Shown: one piece after another, positions 54,864-64,000 of the stretch
Layout of the letters: each line of letters begins with the position of its first letter
Position numbering within the stretch: position 1 is the stretch's first letter
Assembly (NCBI RefSeq): GCF_029023785.1
Contig: NZ_CP118955.1
Location: forward strand, 2,250,001-2,314,000
Length of the DNA: 64,000 nt
Source: Enterococcus faecium
GTDB lineage: Bacteria > Bacillota > Bacilli > Lactobacillales > Enterococcaceae
Direction: 5' to 3'
Program-made: the position numbers and the translations under genes
Notes under the pieces: model-generated
Databases searched by the model: none
Told to the model about the DNA's origin: nothing
What the model saw: the letters and a program-made list of their open reading frames with translations, nothing else

Positions 54864-56843
54864 TTATTCGATCAGTTTGATAAATTTACTGCTGAAATTC
54901 TCAAAAATAGGTTCAGCTAAGATTTCCTGCTGTACTTTTAGCTGGTCAACTAACCTAATGATTGCTTTAGTCACGACCGTAATTCCTTCATTTTCGACAT
55001 AAGAAGGCGAAACTAAAAAAACAAAATGAATTTCTTGATATTGATCCCACTGCATCCCAGAAGGAATCAATGCAACGGCTACCTTTGTTTCGATTCCAAC
55101 TGGAACAGCGGGATGTGGGACTGCCACTGTATCACTGAATATGATTTGTCCCATATTTTCACGTTGCTGGATCTGCTTTCGCATTTCTCTTATATATCCT
55201 TCTTCTTCATTTATGCTCAGCTTTTGCAGCAAATCATGAAGAATTTCTTCCTTTTTCGGTTCGTACGTATAAGTCTTGAAAAATTTTTCAGACAACTGTT
55301 CGGTGTAAATCTGCTTTTTTTGCTGTAGAGAAAATGCTGGTATCGGTCTATCTGAGGAATGATAGGGTATAGATTCTCCAACTACCTTTCGTATTTTACG
55401 AACATCATCTTCATTCAAAAAAATACTGACATGTAAAACTGGAATTTTGAAAAACATTGTCGAAAGATCAATAGAAGAAATAATCAGGTCGATTCCTTTT
55501 AAAGTTGTTTCATTGATCTCATAATAGCCTTTTACACTTACCACTGTAATATTTTTACCGAATTCACTGACTACGCGATTCTTTAATAGTTGGGCACTGC
55601 CGTAACCCGTTGCACAGATAATCAATGCATGTAGTTTATGCGCAGCTCTTTCTTTTTCCAATGCCGCCATGAGATGCAAAGCCAAATAGGCCCATTCATC
55701 TTCATTGATGGTATAGTTTTTCAAAGCCGGCATGTTGCTGAAATGCCTTTTTACTGCGTCAAAGACTTTGGGATTTTCTTTCTTTATCTCCTCAGTCAAT
55801 GGGTTCTCAATGCGAATACCTCGGCTCAATCGAATCATCATCGGTGACAAATGATCGAGTAGTCCATTGAAAAGCTGGAGATCCTCTACTAATGAAAAAT
55901 GAAATTCCTGAGACAATCTTTTCAGAACTTTCGCTAATTCCTTTGATAGTTCCTGATCATTTTGATTTTCTTTGTGATTCGACTTAGCCATGAGATGTAA
56001 TGTCAAATAAGCAATTTCTTCTTCGGGAAACGATACACCTGCGATTACCTCAATACGTTGAACGATCCGCTGCGCCACTTGATACTCTACTCGCTTAGAA
56101 ACTTCTTGTTCGATGCCTAATTCCTTGATTTCAAACCCTTCTCGGAGCCGTTTGATCCCCAAAGCCAAGTGTAAAGTCAGATTCTGTATGATAAAATCCG
56201 AAACTTTTAACTTAGCTTCTCTTGTTTCATCGAGAATGATAATGACTAGCTCTTCAAAACTGATGTCTGGGAAAAAACGGCTTTGCCCTAAATATTCTTT
56301 CAATGAATTTCCATAATGGTTTCCAAAAAAAGTATCCATGATAAAATGCCGTCGATTTCTTTCTTCCCCTTCGATCCATGTCCCTTGACCATGCTTAGAA
56401 ACGATTTTTAGTGAATATGGAATCAATCGCTCCTTGATTTCTTGCATGTCCTTTGTCAAACTGGAACGACTGATATAAAGCTCTTCTGCCAAATCATCCA
56501 TAAAAAGAATGGCATCTTCCAAAAGCAATTGGTTCAATATATACTTTTGTCGATCTTCGGACTCATAAAATCCTTGCGGTTCTCTAGCATATCCAGGTAC
56601 TATTTCTTGCCGACTCAAAAACAAGTCAAATGTCAGTCTTTGTAAAATATGCAGTTGGTAGCCATAACCTGGTTTAGCAATGATCTTACCTCCGTTTTTT
56701 TCTACTAACTCTTTGATCCGCTGCAAGTAATTACGGATTGTCCGATCAGATAATAACAATTCAGAAGCTAAACGTTGACTGGTGACATACTCCTTCTTGT
56801 GATCAATCAAATATCTCAACAGCAATTTTTCCTTCTGTTTCAT
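54864..56843 (-). CDS. PRD-containing transcriptional activator (LicR/CelR-like)
   Basis: 659 aa: N-terminal HTH (about 3-60, LASELLLSDRTIRNYL), a second HTH (about 85-150, LAEELYISRSSLTKDM), two PRDs each with paired His (LTLHLAL/YLTLHLMAK and DHLSPM/YLALHLMAA), an EIIB-like domain (ALIICATGYGSAQLL with Cys) and an EIIA(Fru/Mtl)-like domain (VAVPHPAVP) at the C-terminus. Phosphorylation by HPr and the cognate EII sets its activity, so it should induce this PTS operon. Start ATG at 56843 suits the GGAGTG ribosome site better than the ATG two codons earlier. Confidence 0.92.
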   Translation of the reverse strand: MKQKEKLLLRYLIDHKKEYVTSQRLASELLLSDRTIRNYLQRIKELVEKNGGKIIAKPGYGYQLHILQRLTFDLFLSRQEIVPGYAREPQGFYESEDRQKYILNQLLLEDAILFMDDLAEELYISRSSLTKDMQEIKERLIPYSLKIVSKHGQGTWIEGEERNRRHFIMDTFFGNHYGNSLKEYLGQSRFFPDISFEELVIIILDETREAKLKVSDFIIQNLTLHLALGIKRLREGFEIKELGIEQEVSKRVEYQVAQRIVQRIEVIAGVSFPEEEIAYLTLHLMAKSNHKENQNDQELSKELAKVLKRLSQEFHFSLVEDLQLFNGLLDHLSPMMIRLSRGIRIENPLTEEIKKENPKVFDAVKRHFSNMPALKNYTINEDEWAYLALHLMAALEKERAAHKLHALIICATGYGSAQLLKNRVVSEFGKNITVVSVKGYYEINETTLKGIDLIISSIDLSTMFFKIPVLHVSIFLNEDDVRKIRKVVGESIPYHSSDRPIPAFSLQQKKQIYTEQLSEKFFKTYTYEPKKEEILHDLLQKLSINEEEGYIREMRKQIQQRENMGQIIFSDTVAVPHPAVPVGIETKVAVALIPSGMQWDQYQEIHFVFLVSPSYVENEGITVVTKAIIRLVDQLKVQQEILAEPIFENFSSKFIKLIE

Positions 56844-56863
56844 TATCATCCACTCCTATTCCA

Positions 56864-57178
56864 TCATATGTTCTCTTCGATCACCTCTGCTAACTTCTGG
56901 ATGCCTGTAGGGATTGGGACATACGCTTGGAAAGGGATACTAACAACAGGCTTTCCAACAGATTCTCCTAATTTTTTGAATTTATCCAAAAACATCGTCG
57001 TTTGCGGGCTGATCAGAAATAAATCAAAATCACTATTCTTAATCATATTATCGCCTTCTGTAGCTGAAACTGCATCTACGAGTACCTCTTCTCTTTTTTG
57101 CTTAAAGAAATCCGTTGTCTTTGAGGCCATCATCGAGGATGACATTCCTGCCGCACAAATAATCAATGCTTTTTTCAT
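56864..57178 (-). CDS. PTS lactose/cellobiose-family EIIB component
   Basis: 104 aa, Rossmann-like small domain. Phospho-Cys C8 in LIICAAGMSSSMMAS is the family P-loop. It receives phosphate from EIIA and gives it to the incoming sugar. AAAGGAG precedes the ATG. First gene of the operon; a cre-like site lies about 45 nt upstream. Confidence 0.94.
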   Translation of the reverse strand: MKKALIICAAGMSSSMMASKTTDFFKQKREEVLVDAVSATEGDNMIKNSDFDLFLISPQTTMFLDKFKKLGESVGKPVVSIPFQAYVPIPTGIQKLAEVIEENI

Positions 57179-57219
57179 AAATCAATCACTCCTTTTATTT
57201 TTATAAACCAAGCATATCT

Positions 57220-57233
57220 TGTAAGCGTTTTCT
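57220..57233 (-). promoter_or_regulatory. cre-like site upstream of the PTS operon
   Basis: Minus strand AGAAAACGCTTACA matches the cre consensus at 13 of 14 positions, in front of the EIIB gene. CcpA repression of a beta-glucoside PTS is expected. Confidence 0.6.
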
Positions 57234-57345
57234 ATTCAAAATATATATTTCCGTAGCATTGCGGAAAAAATGTGTATCATATCTTGAATAATAATTTCTG
57301 GCACCGTGATATACTAGTGATAGAATTTTTTCAGGAGGGGATTTA

Positions 57346-57639
57346 GTGAGTATCACAGTGAATATTTTGTATACAAGTACAAATGGACAAGCCAGAAAAT
57401 TTGCAGAAGAAATGGTCGAAAGAAACATTGTCAAAGCGATTCGTGCAGAAGAAGGAAACGAGAAATATGACTATTACTTTCCACTAGAAGATCCAGAATC
57501 TCTTTTACTGATCGACCGTTGGAAAGATGAAGAAGCAATCGAAAAGCATCACAAATCCGAAATGATGGCTCAAATAAACGAACTCCGTAAAAAGTATAAA
57601 TTAAAAATGAAAGTCGAACGTTTCACTGATTTACCGTAA
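57346..57639 (+). CDS. Putative quinol monooxygenase (ABM-domain protein)
   Basis: 97 aa with the antibiotic-biosynthesis-monooxygenase ferredoxin-like fold: strand VNILYTSTNG, helix, YDYYFPLEDPESLLLIDRWKDEEAIEKHH. Small YgiN-like proteins of this type act as quinol oxygenases or dimeric stress proteins; activity is inferred only from the fold. Start is GTG with AGGAGGGG upstream. It stands alone between the PTS operon and a terminator. Confidence 0.8.
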   Translation: MSITVNILYTSTNGQARKFAEEMVERNIVKAIRAEEGNEKYDYYFPLEDPESLLLIDRWKDEEAIEKHHKSEMMAQINELRKKYKLKMKVERFTDLP

Positions 57640-57640
57640 A

Positions 57641-57685
57641 AAGATACACATGGAATGATAGCAATTTATCATCCATGTGTATCTT
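57641..57685. terminator. Bidirectional terminator
   Basis: AAGATACACATGGA-ATGATA pairs with TATCATCCATGTGTATCTT with one bulged A, between convergent genes, followed by a T-rich stretch on the plus strand. Confidence 0.85.
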
Positions 57686-57716
57686 CACTTTTTCCTTATT
57701 TTTTATTCGATCTCAT

Positions 57717-58829
57717 CTAATGATTCAAACCGTGTTTTTCTCTTATTTTTCGGATAAGTATTTCAGTCACCCCAATATACATGATTCCTAAACATACCCC
57801 AAGGATATTCTCAAAAATGCGGATCGTTACTGCTCCTGGAACCCCGAATAAACTGGCAGTGATTGCCAAAGCACCAAAAGAATTAAAAACTGTTTTATAT
57901 CTATAGGTAGAACAAACACCTAAAGCTAGACCACCTAATATACCGACCCAGTTAAAAGGAATAAATTGGCTGATACCAATAAATAAAACACATCCAATCA
58001 ATGAGCCAATGATTCGGTCTACTGCTCGTTCTTTGAAACCAATCGACATCAATCCATAGCTAGATACAATAGAAGAAAATGCAAACCCTGCCCACATCAA
58101 TCGCTGAAAAGGGACATACTCTCCTGCAACGATCAAAAGACTAATGCCAAATGCATAGATGAGCATCCAAATTTTTTCCTGCGAATACATGCCTTTCAAA
58201 AAAATCTCTTTAAACAAGCTTTTGTCTTTGTTCTTTTCTCGATGTTTTCTGTAAAGGAGAACTGAAAACCAACAAAAAAACAAAAATAATAAGCTACTTG
58301 TTTGTGTAAAGAAATTCTTGTTCAACGAATCTTTAGGTAACGAATAAACAATAAAGAGATATGAAAAGCCGTACAAAGAAGCATTCCCCATTTTGGGATC
58401 ACTAGCGGTTGCCATTAATATGCTGCTTAGTAAAATAAAATGAATCAACATGCCCATAACTGACCATTTGATCAGCTGGACATACGGTGCTACTAATAGT
58501 GAGAACATGACGATTGCTAAACCTATGATCGAATGGGAAATCTTATAACCAAAGTCAACAAAACGAATACTCATCAACATACAGAATAAAACCACAGCGT
58601 ATGGTTTATGCTTCGATTCAAATAATGTTGTAATTATAATGATAAAACAAATGGCAAACAATACGATGAATAATGATCGTAAAAACAATGAACAAATATA
58701 CATGCACTTTTCTTTTTTAGAAGCTGCTTCTCGTATTTTTTGTTTTAAAATAAACGGATCTAGTTGTAGAGACTGATAAAAATCCACCTGTTGTCGTCCT
58801 TTCTTTTTACTTTTATTTTTTACAGTCAT
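57717..58829 (-). CDS. FUSC-family membrane protein (fusaric-acid-resistance-like)
   Basis: 370 aa: a basic N-terminal tail (about 1-40), then two blocks of hydrophobic helices (about 45-195 and 220-350) separated by a charged loop with KHREKNKDK. The second block (RAVDRIIGSLIGCVLF) resembles the FUSC/YccS-type domain of putative aromatic-acid efflux proteins. Substrate unknown. No clear ribosome site before the ATG, so the start is provisional. Confidence 0.72.
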   Translation of the reverse strand: MTVKNKSKKKGRQQVDFYQSLQLDPFILKQKIREAASKKEKCMYICSLFLRSLFIVLFAICFIIIITTLFESKHKPYAVVLFCMLMSIRFVDFGYKISHSIIGLAIVMFSLLVAPYVQLIKWSVMGMLIHFILLSSILMATASDPKMGNASLYGFSYLFIVYSLPKDSLNKNFFTQTSSLLFLFFCWFSVLLYRKHREKNKDKSLFKEIFLKGMYSQEKIWMLIYAFGISLLIVAGEYVPFQRLMWAGFAFSSIVSSYGLMSIGFKERAVDRIIGSLIGCVLFIGISQFIPFNWVGILGGLALGVCSTYRYKTVFNSFGALAITASLFGVPGAVTIRIFENILGVCLGIMYIGVTEILIRKIREKHGLNH

Positions 58830-58974
58830 CTATGACAGGTTGTAAATACTATGGAACATCATATGGCGTTGTCATTTTCTTGTCAACTATTTTTCCTATT
58901 CATGTTTTTATAAAAAAACATATCGTTTTCTTGTATGATTAAATCACCACAAAATAAACAACTGAGAGAACGAT

Positions 58975-59880
58975 ATGCTTTATGAATGGTTCTATCAAAA
59001 AAATTCTGAGATCAATAGACAAAAATTTGATGATTACAGAGGTCTCTTACGAAACCTTACAGAAGAAAAAAACATTGATCGTTGCTGCAGTTCTCTTCCC
59101 TGCTCCATGTGTCTGTAGAAATTGTGGTTCTGCTGTGGTAGATGGAAATAGGAAATTAATGGTGGTGAAAAACAAGAAGAAGGAAACCATTGTCCACTTT
59201 GAATAATATAATCATATGCCAATGGTTATACGCCTAAAAAAGCAGCGCTATACCTGTAAAAACTGTCGAAGCCATTGGAACGCTCAAAGTTATTTTATCC
59301 GTCCAAGGCACTCGATTTCAAATCATGTCAGACATAAAATCACTTCTTTACTGACTGAAAAAGTGTCGTTATTTTTTATTTCGAAAAGTTGTTAGGTATC
59401 TTTGACAACCGTTATTCGCACATTGAAAGAGTTGAGAAGCTATTTACCAAAGTCTTCCAAAAGAATTCTGTCTTGAGTGTTGAGGGTTGTGAATTTCGTT
59501 CTCACGTTTCCGTTGAGGATAAACTGAGTTTTATTTCCGCGGATGGCGAGACAGAAAAATTAATCGAGAAAATTTACCTACACAAAAAATTCCTCGATTA
59601 ACAAACTATTTCCTTAGCTGCACTAATCCTAAAGAAATAGAATTCTTAGTTACAGACATGAACGCCACCTACTTTCAGCTCACCAAACATGTTCTACCAA
59701 ATGCGAAATTGGTGATTGATCGATTACTTGGTTTTTCCACGCCTTTCAAGGAGGCGTAACCTTTATTCACGAGTTGGTTGAAGCTTTCCGAGACAAAAGA
59801 CCCGACTTGTTTTTCTCCTTATTGACAAAGAGCCATTAAAACTAGAGAAAAAATTACAACTGATCGCTGATTATTTGTAG
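58975..59880 (+). pseudogene. Degenerate ISL3-family transposase
   Basis: Fragments in several frames show an ISL3 transposase order: an N-terminal zinc-finger part (CVCRNCGSAVVDG, 58982-59206), then RYTCKNCRSHWNAQ near 59250-59285, then central pieces (SHIERVEKLFTKVF, then VTDMNATYFQLTKHVLPNAKLVIDR near 59650-59725). Stops and frame changes break it at least at about 59205, 59390, 59600 and 59755. The DDE catalytic frame cannot be rebuilt. No clear terminal inverted repeats or target duplication remain. Confidence 0.8.
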
Positions 59881-59924
59881 AAAGAAAATCAAAGTATTAC
59901 CCAATAAACTTGAGTCATTAGGCA

Positions 59925-59966
59925 AAAAACACTGCGAAACTCAAGAATGATTTTCGCAGTGTTTTT
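59925..59966. terminator. Hairpin at the end of the ISL3 remnant
   Basis: AAAAACACTGCGAAA (59925-59939) pairs perfectly with TTTCGCAGTGTTTTT (59952-59966). It may be the element's own terminator or a terminal repeat remnant. Confidence 0.7.
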
Positions 59967-59968
59967 GT

Positions 59969-60182
59969 ATATTTTTTATTAACTAGTATTACTACAAAGG
60001 TTTATTTTTCACTTCTCAACGCAGCACAAAATTGTCTTTACTTATTTACTGGTTGGGTTCAACCTTCTCTACTCCGATACTAATATTTGTTTGTATACCC
60101 CTTCTAAAATCGGTAGTTTCCATTCAATTGATGGGTACTAGTTGATTTTAAAAACTATGCTTATTCAATTTTTTATTTTAGC
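59969..60182. other. Intergenic stretch without recognised feature
   Basis: No ORF with a ribosome site, no strong hairpin and no match to the repeat family. No convincing terminator is seen for the surface-protein gene that ends at 60183. Confidence 0.5.
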
Positions 60183-63100
60183 TCATATATTTCGTTTCTT
60201 TCTAAATTTTATACTGATGAAAACAAGTAGCACACCCAATATTGACAATATAAACTGGCTAATGATGGTTTCTCCAGTTTTTGGAAGATGCTTATTTCCA
60301 CTGCTTGTTGGATTGTTTCCTCTTATATCTGAGCTATCAGCAACTTTTCTATTCTCTTTTGTTAAAAAGATCGCCACTTCTTGTTCTTTTTCGATCTTGA
60401 AAGTTACTGGTGTCGCATCCAATTCATACCCCGTTGGCGCTTGAGTTTCTACCAGCTGATATGCTCCTGGTGCTAAGCCATCTATCGCCAGTTTTCCATC
60501 TGCTCCTGTGGTTAGACCTGACTGCAGAACGGTTCCATTGGCATCTTGTAACTCAAAAACAGCTCCTTGCAGGACTTCTCCGCTTTGGTCATCGATCTTT
60601 GTCAACACGACACCGCCTGGTGTAAGTCGATTTTCTTTCGTCAATTCTACCACCGCTGTCTGACTTCTTTCGATCTCAAACTCGATTGGTGTCGCATCCA
60701 ATTCATACCCCGTTGGCGCTTGGGTTTCTACCAGCTGATACACTCCTGGTGCTAAGCCGTCAATCGCCAGTTTTCCATCTGCTCCTGTGGTTAGACCTGA
60801 CTGCAGAACGGTTCCATTGGCATCTTGTAACTCAAAAACAGCTCCTTGCAGGACTTCCCCGCTTTGGTCATCGATCTTTGTCAACACGACACCGCCTGGT
60901 GTAAGTCGGTTTGCTTTCGTCAATTCTACCACCGCTGTCTGACTTCTTTCGATCTCAAACTCGATCGGTGTCGCATCTAATTCATACCCCGTTGGCGCTT
61001 GAGTTTCTACCAGCTGATATGCTCCTGGTGCTAAACCGTCAATTGCCAGTTTTCCATCTTCTCCTGTAGTTAGACCGGTTTGTAGCGTTTCTCCTTCTCG
61101 GTTCTGTAACTCAAAAACAGCTCCTTGCAGGATTTCCCCGCTTTGGTCATCGATCTTTGTCAACACGACACCGCCTGGTGTAAGTCGGTTTTCTTTCGTC
61201 AATTCTACCACCGCTGTCTGACTTCTTTCGATCTCAAACTCGATTGGTGTCGCATCTAATTCATACCCTATTGGCGCTTGAGTTTCTACCAGCTGATATG
61301 CTCCTGGTGCTAAACCGTCAATTGCCAGTTTTCCATCTTCTCCTGTAGTTAGACCGGTTTGTAGCGTTTCTCCTTCTCGGTTCTGTAACTCAAAAACAGC
61401 TCCTGCAGGATTTCCCCGCTTTGGTCATCGATCTTTGTCAACACGACACCGCCTGGTGTAAGTCGGTTTTCTTTCGTTAATTCTACCACCGCTGTCTGAC
61501 TTCTTTCGATCTCAAACTCGATTGGTGTCGCATCTAATTCATACCCTATTGGCGCTTGAGTTTCTACCAGCTGATATGCTCCTGGTGCTAAACCGTCAAT
61601 TGCCAGTTTTCCATCTTCTCCTGTAGTTAGACCGGTTTGTAGCGTTTCTCCTTCTCGGTTCTGTAACTCAAAAACAGCTCCTTGCAGGATTTCCCCGCTT
61701 TGGTCATCGATCTTTGTCAACACGACACCGCCTGGTGTAAGTCGGTTTTCTTTCGTCAATTCTACCACCGCTGTCTGACTTCTTTCGATCTCAAACTCGA
61801 TTGGTGTCGCATCTAATTCATACCCTATTGGCGCTTGGGTTTCTACCAGCTGATATGTTCCTGGTGCTAAACCGTCAATTGCCAGTTTTCCATCTTCTCC
61901 TGTAGTTAGACCGGTTTGTAGCGTTTCTCCTTCTCGGTTCTGTAACTCAAAAACAGCTCCTTGCAGGATTTCCCCGCTTTGGTCATCGATCTTTGTCAAC
62001 ACGACACCGCCTGGTGTAAGTCGGTTTTCTTTCGTCAATTCTACCACCGCTGTCTGACTTCTTTCGATCTCAAACTCGATTGGTGTCGCATCTAATTCAT
62101 ACCCTATTGGCGCTTGAGTTTCTACCAGCTGATATGCTCCTGGTGCTAAACCGTCAATTGCCAGTTTTCCATCTTCTCCTGTAGTTAAACCGGTTTGTAG
62201 CGTTTCTCCTTCTCGGTTCTGTAACTCAAAAACAGCTCCTTGAAGGACTTCACCACTGCCTTCAGCATGTTTAATTAGTTCAACACCACCCGTATCAAGG
62301 ATGTTTTCAATGGTTAACGTCACTTCTTCTATGGAGTATTCATTTATAAAAACATCATGTACCGTCGCATCTAAAAGATACCCTTCCGGTGCTTCTGTTT
62401 CTCGGACTTGATAGCTACCTACAGGAAGCGGTTCACTTAAAAATTCTCCGTTTTCTGCCGTTATACCTTCTTGTATCACTTGTGAATCGCTTGATAAAAT
62501 TTCAAATTTTGCTCCTGCCAGCCTTTGGCCATTCTCATCAGTTTTAATTACTTTAATACGCCCATCGATTTTCCTTGTTCTTACAGTACTCGTATTCAAT
62601 CGATTGTCACTATTCACAAGCGTTGCAAAGTTTAAAATTTGATCGCCGACCGCATACGCCTCTACATTGACCTTAAAAGAGAGGGTAAAACTTGTCGGAC
62701 CACCAATCGTATTATTCGCACTGAAACGAACTATTCCATTATTGACTTCGGCATCAATGAAAGAGGGAATATCTGATAGAAATGACACAAATTCCATGCC
62801 TTCTTCCAAAACATCTTCAATAACAAGCGTATTGCTTGTTCCAGAAAACATCGAGACATGCAGAGTATACGTTAGTTCATTTTCATTGAGATTGATAACA
62901 TTTTTGTCCACACTTTTTCTTAAAGAGATTGCCGGAAGATTACTTTCAGGGATTCTCAAGCGGTAGTCTCGGCTCATTACCTGATTATTGTAGGTCATAC
63001 TCGCTCGATTCCGAGAAAACCCATCCTCTTGTCTTCCTTCATTGAACAAGTCGACATCGGTCACTTCAAGAGCATATTCAATAAAATACGATTGACCCTC

Positions 63101-64000
63101 TGCTAGATTACCAAAGTCCACAACAAGTGTATTCGTTTCCTTATTAAAAGATACTTTGTCCACAAATTCCTCGGAAACATAATGAGTTCTAACGTTTGCT
63201 TCACCTGGATTCGTTACTTCTGCGATCCGAACCCCACCTGAAATAGGTTCTCTATTTCCAGTGGAACTCCATGTAGTCGGATTCGGTGCCAAAGTTGTTC
63301 CTTGCGGTAGTACATCGGTAACCACTACACCGTCTTTTCGTGATCCTTCATAATTTACCTGCAAAATAAATTTATTACTGTTGGTCACGTCTTGCCCGTC
63401 AATCAGCAGATTCCCAAGATTTCCTTGGCTGTCGATTTCTCTAGAGCCATAGTATAATTTCGAAAAAATGGGTCTTGATGAAGGAATAGGCGTAATTGAA
63501 AATTCCGTGTTTGCTGCTCGCTCAGCATAAGTAAGACTCACTTGAAAGTCATTATTTGGCTCAGTACCGCCTGATTGAAAGAAAGCAACTTCAAACGTGA
63601 TACTGAATGTATACGACTGAGCGGCTTCATTTAATCCTTCATAATCAAAGGTAAATGGAAAAACAACGTCTGTGCCTTCTTGGTAAAATGCCAGTGGCTT
63701 TAAAGGTGAATCATCAGCGACCTCCACTCTAATGAACTCAATTAAGCCAATCGATGCTCTAGGAACTCGTACGACCATCTCCCCATATTCTTCAAGAATA
63801 TCGCCAGCGCCTCCTTGAATGTATCCCTTTAACGTTTGTGTATGCCTGCTCGGCAAAGTGGGGCGCTCAGCAGAGATGCCGATGTCATAATTCAAGAGCT
63901 CCTCTTGTCTTTCAATCTGAGATTCCTGCGTTATAGATGGCTCAGATGATCTGGCTTCATTAAAAGATTCACTTAAGCTTTCTTCTGGTATATTAAAAGA
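60183..64000 (-). pseudogene. LPXTG-anchored surface protein with SpaA/Cna-B repeats, frameshifted as written, 5' end outside the window
   Basis: The frame is open to the right edge (no start reached), so the N-terminus is missing. Order seen: a Ser/Glu-rich stretch, adhesin-like beta domains (about 62900-63880), an isopeptide-forming fimbrial-type domain (LRKSVDKNVINLNENELTY), one divergent SpaA domain, seven near-identical 93-residue SpaA/Cna-B domains, then LPKTG, a hydrophobic segment and KFRKKRNI, the sortase signal. Each repeat has the Lys (VVLTKIDD), Glu (LVETQAP) and Asn (LTKENR) expected for an internal isopeptide bond. At about 61402-61404 one T is missing relative to the sister repeats, shifting the frame and ending translation at 61349 before the anchor. 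This may be a real inactivation or an error in a repetitive region. Confidence 0.85.
60400..62270 (-). repeat. Tandem 279-bp coding repeats (seven SpaA-type domains)
   Basis: The landmark CCGCCTGG recurs at 60613, 60892, 61171, 61449, 61728 and 62007: steps of 279 bp, with one step of 278 at the frameshift. Two sequence types exist: five N-terminal copies carry QNREGETLQTGLTTGED, two C-terminal copies carry QDANGTVLQSGLTTGAD. Near identity within types points to recent recombination. Confidence 0.93.

Noticed and set aside
60183..61211. Separate 342-codon LPXTG protein gene
   Set aside because: The apparent start is a GTG inside a repeat without a ribosome site; the frame continues upstream to the frameshift, so it is the 3' part of the larger gene.

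Overview
The window looks like chromosomal DNA of a low-GC Gram-positive coccus of the Enterococcus faecium group. The partial 16S rRNA at the left edge reads as E. faecium/hirae/durans type. MurE carries the DDPAF motif of the L-lysine-adding enzymes, and the gene set (PTS, LPXTG adhesin, ISL3 remnant, many CcpA-like sites) fits Enterococcus. Most of the 64 kb is carbohydrate catabolism, separated by short blocks of housekeeping genes.

Layout. 1-1.8 kb: 5' part of a 16S gene (minus strand) behind three tandem consensus promoters. 1.8-27.1 kb: a pectin/rhamnogalacturonan-oligosaccharide locus. It holds two GH28 enzymes, a GPH-type symporter, GH43, a CE8 pectin methylesterase, an alpha/beta-hydrolase esterase, a GH105 unsaturated uronyl hydrolase, an LplA/LplB/YtcP-type ABC importer with a DUF624 protein, a membrane-bound AraC regulator, a LacI regulator with the uxaB-uxaA-uxaC galacturonate pathway, a CE12-type SGNH esterase, a TIM-barrel epimerase-like protein and an ABC exporter. 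27.4-31.1 kb: a YheA-family protein, a class A penicillin-binding protein and an RluA-family pseudouridine synthase. 31.1-47.3 kb: an N-glycan/mannoside locus with ROK kinase, GH38, GH125, a GntR-LacI regulator, GH92, a YesMN-type two-component system with DUF624, and a second LplA/YtcP/LplB importer. 47.8-52.6 kb: RsuA, a YtgP/MurJ-type flippase, a YitT protein and MurE. 52.6-57.2 kb: a cellobiose-family PTS operon with its PRD regulator and an unnamed membrane protein. 57.3-58.8 kb: a monooxygenase-like protein and a FUSC-family protein. 59-64 kb: a decayed ISL3 transposase and a large LPXTG surface protein with seven near-identical SpaA/Cna-B-type repeats, frameshifted as written and running off the right edge.

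How it works together. None of the pectin or mannan hydrolases has a visible signal peptide, while both solute-binding proteins are lipoproteins. The cell therefore probably imports oligosaccharides made by others and finishes them in the cytoplasm. Neither importer has an ATPase gene here, so a shared MsmX-type ATPase elsewhere is expected. Galacturonate is routed through UxaC, UxaB and UxaA to 2-keto-3-deoxygluconate; the KDG kinase and aldolase are not in the window. The mannosidase set (GH38, GH125, GH92, ROK) mirrors the pneumococcal CcpA-controlled N-glycan locus. Cre-like sites lie in front of the symporter, the pectin importer, both mannosidase units, the second importer and the PTS operon.

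Non-coding structure includes a family of about 110-160 bp hairpin-forming repeats in at least five intergenic regions, a recurring terminator stem, a perfect 19-bp inverted repeat at a divergent promoter region, and three related LacI-type operators.
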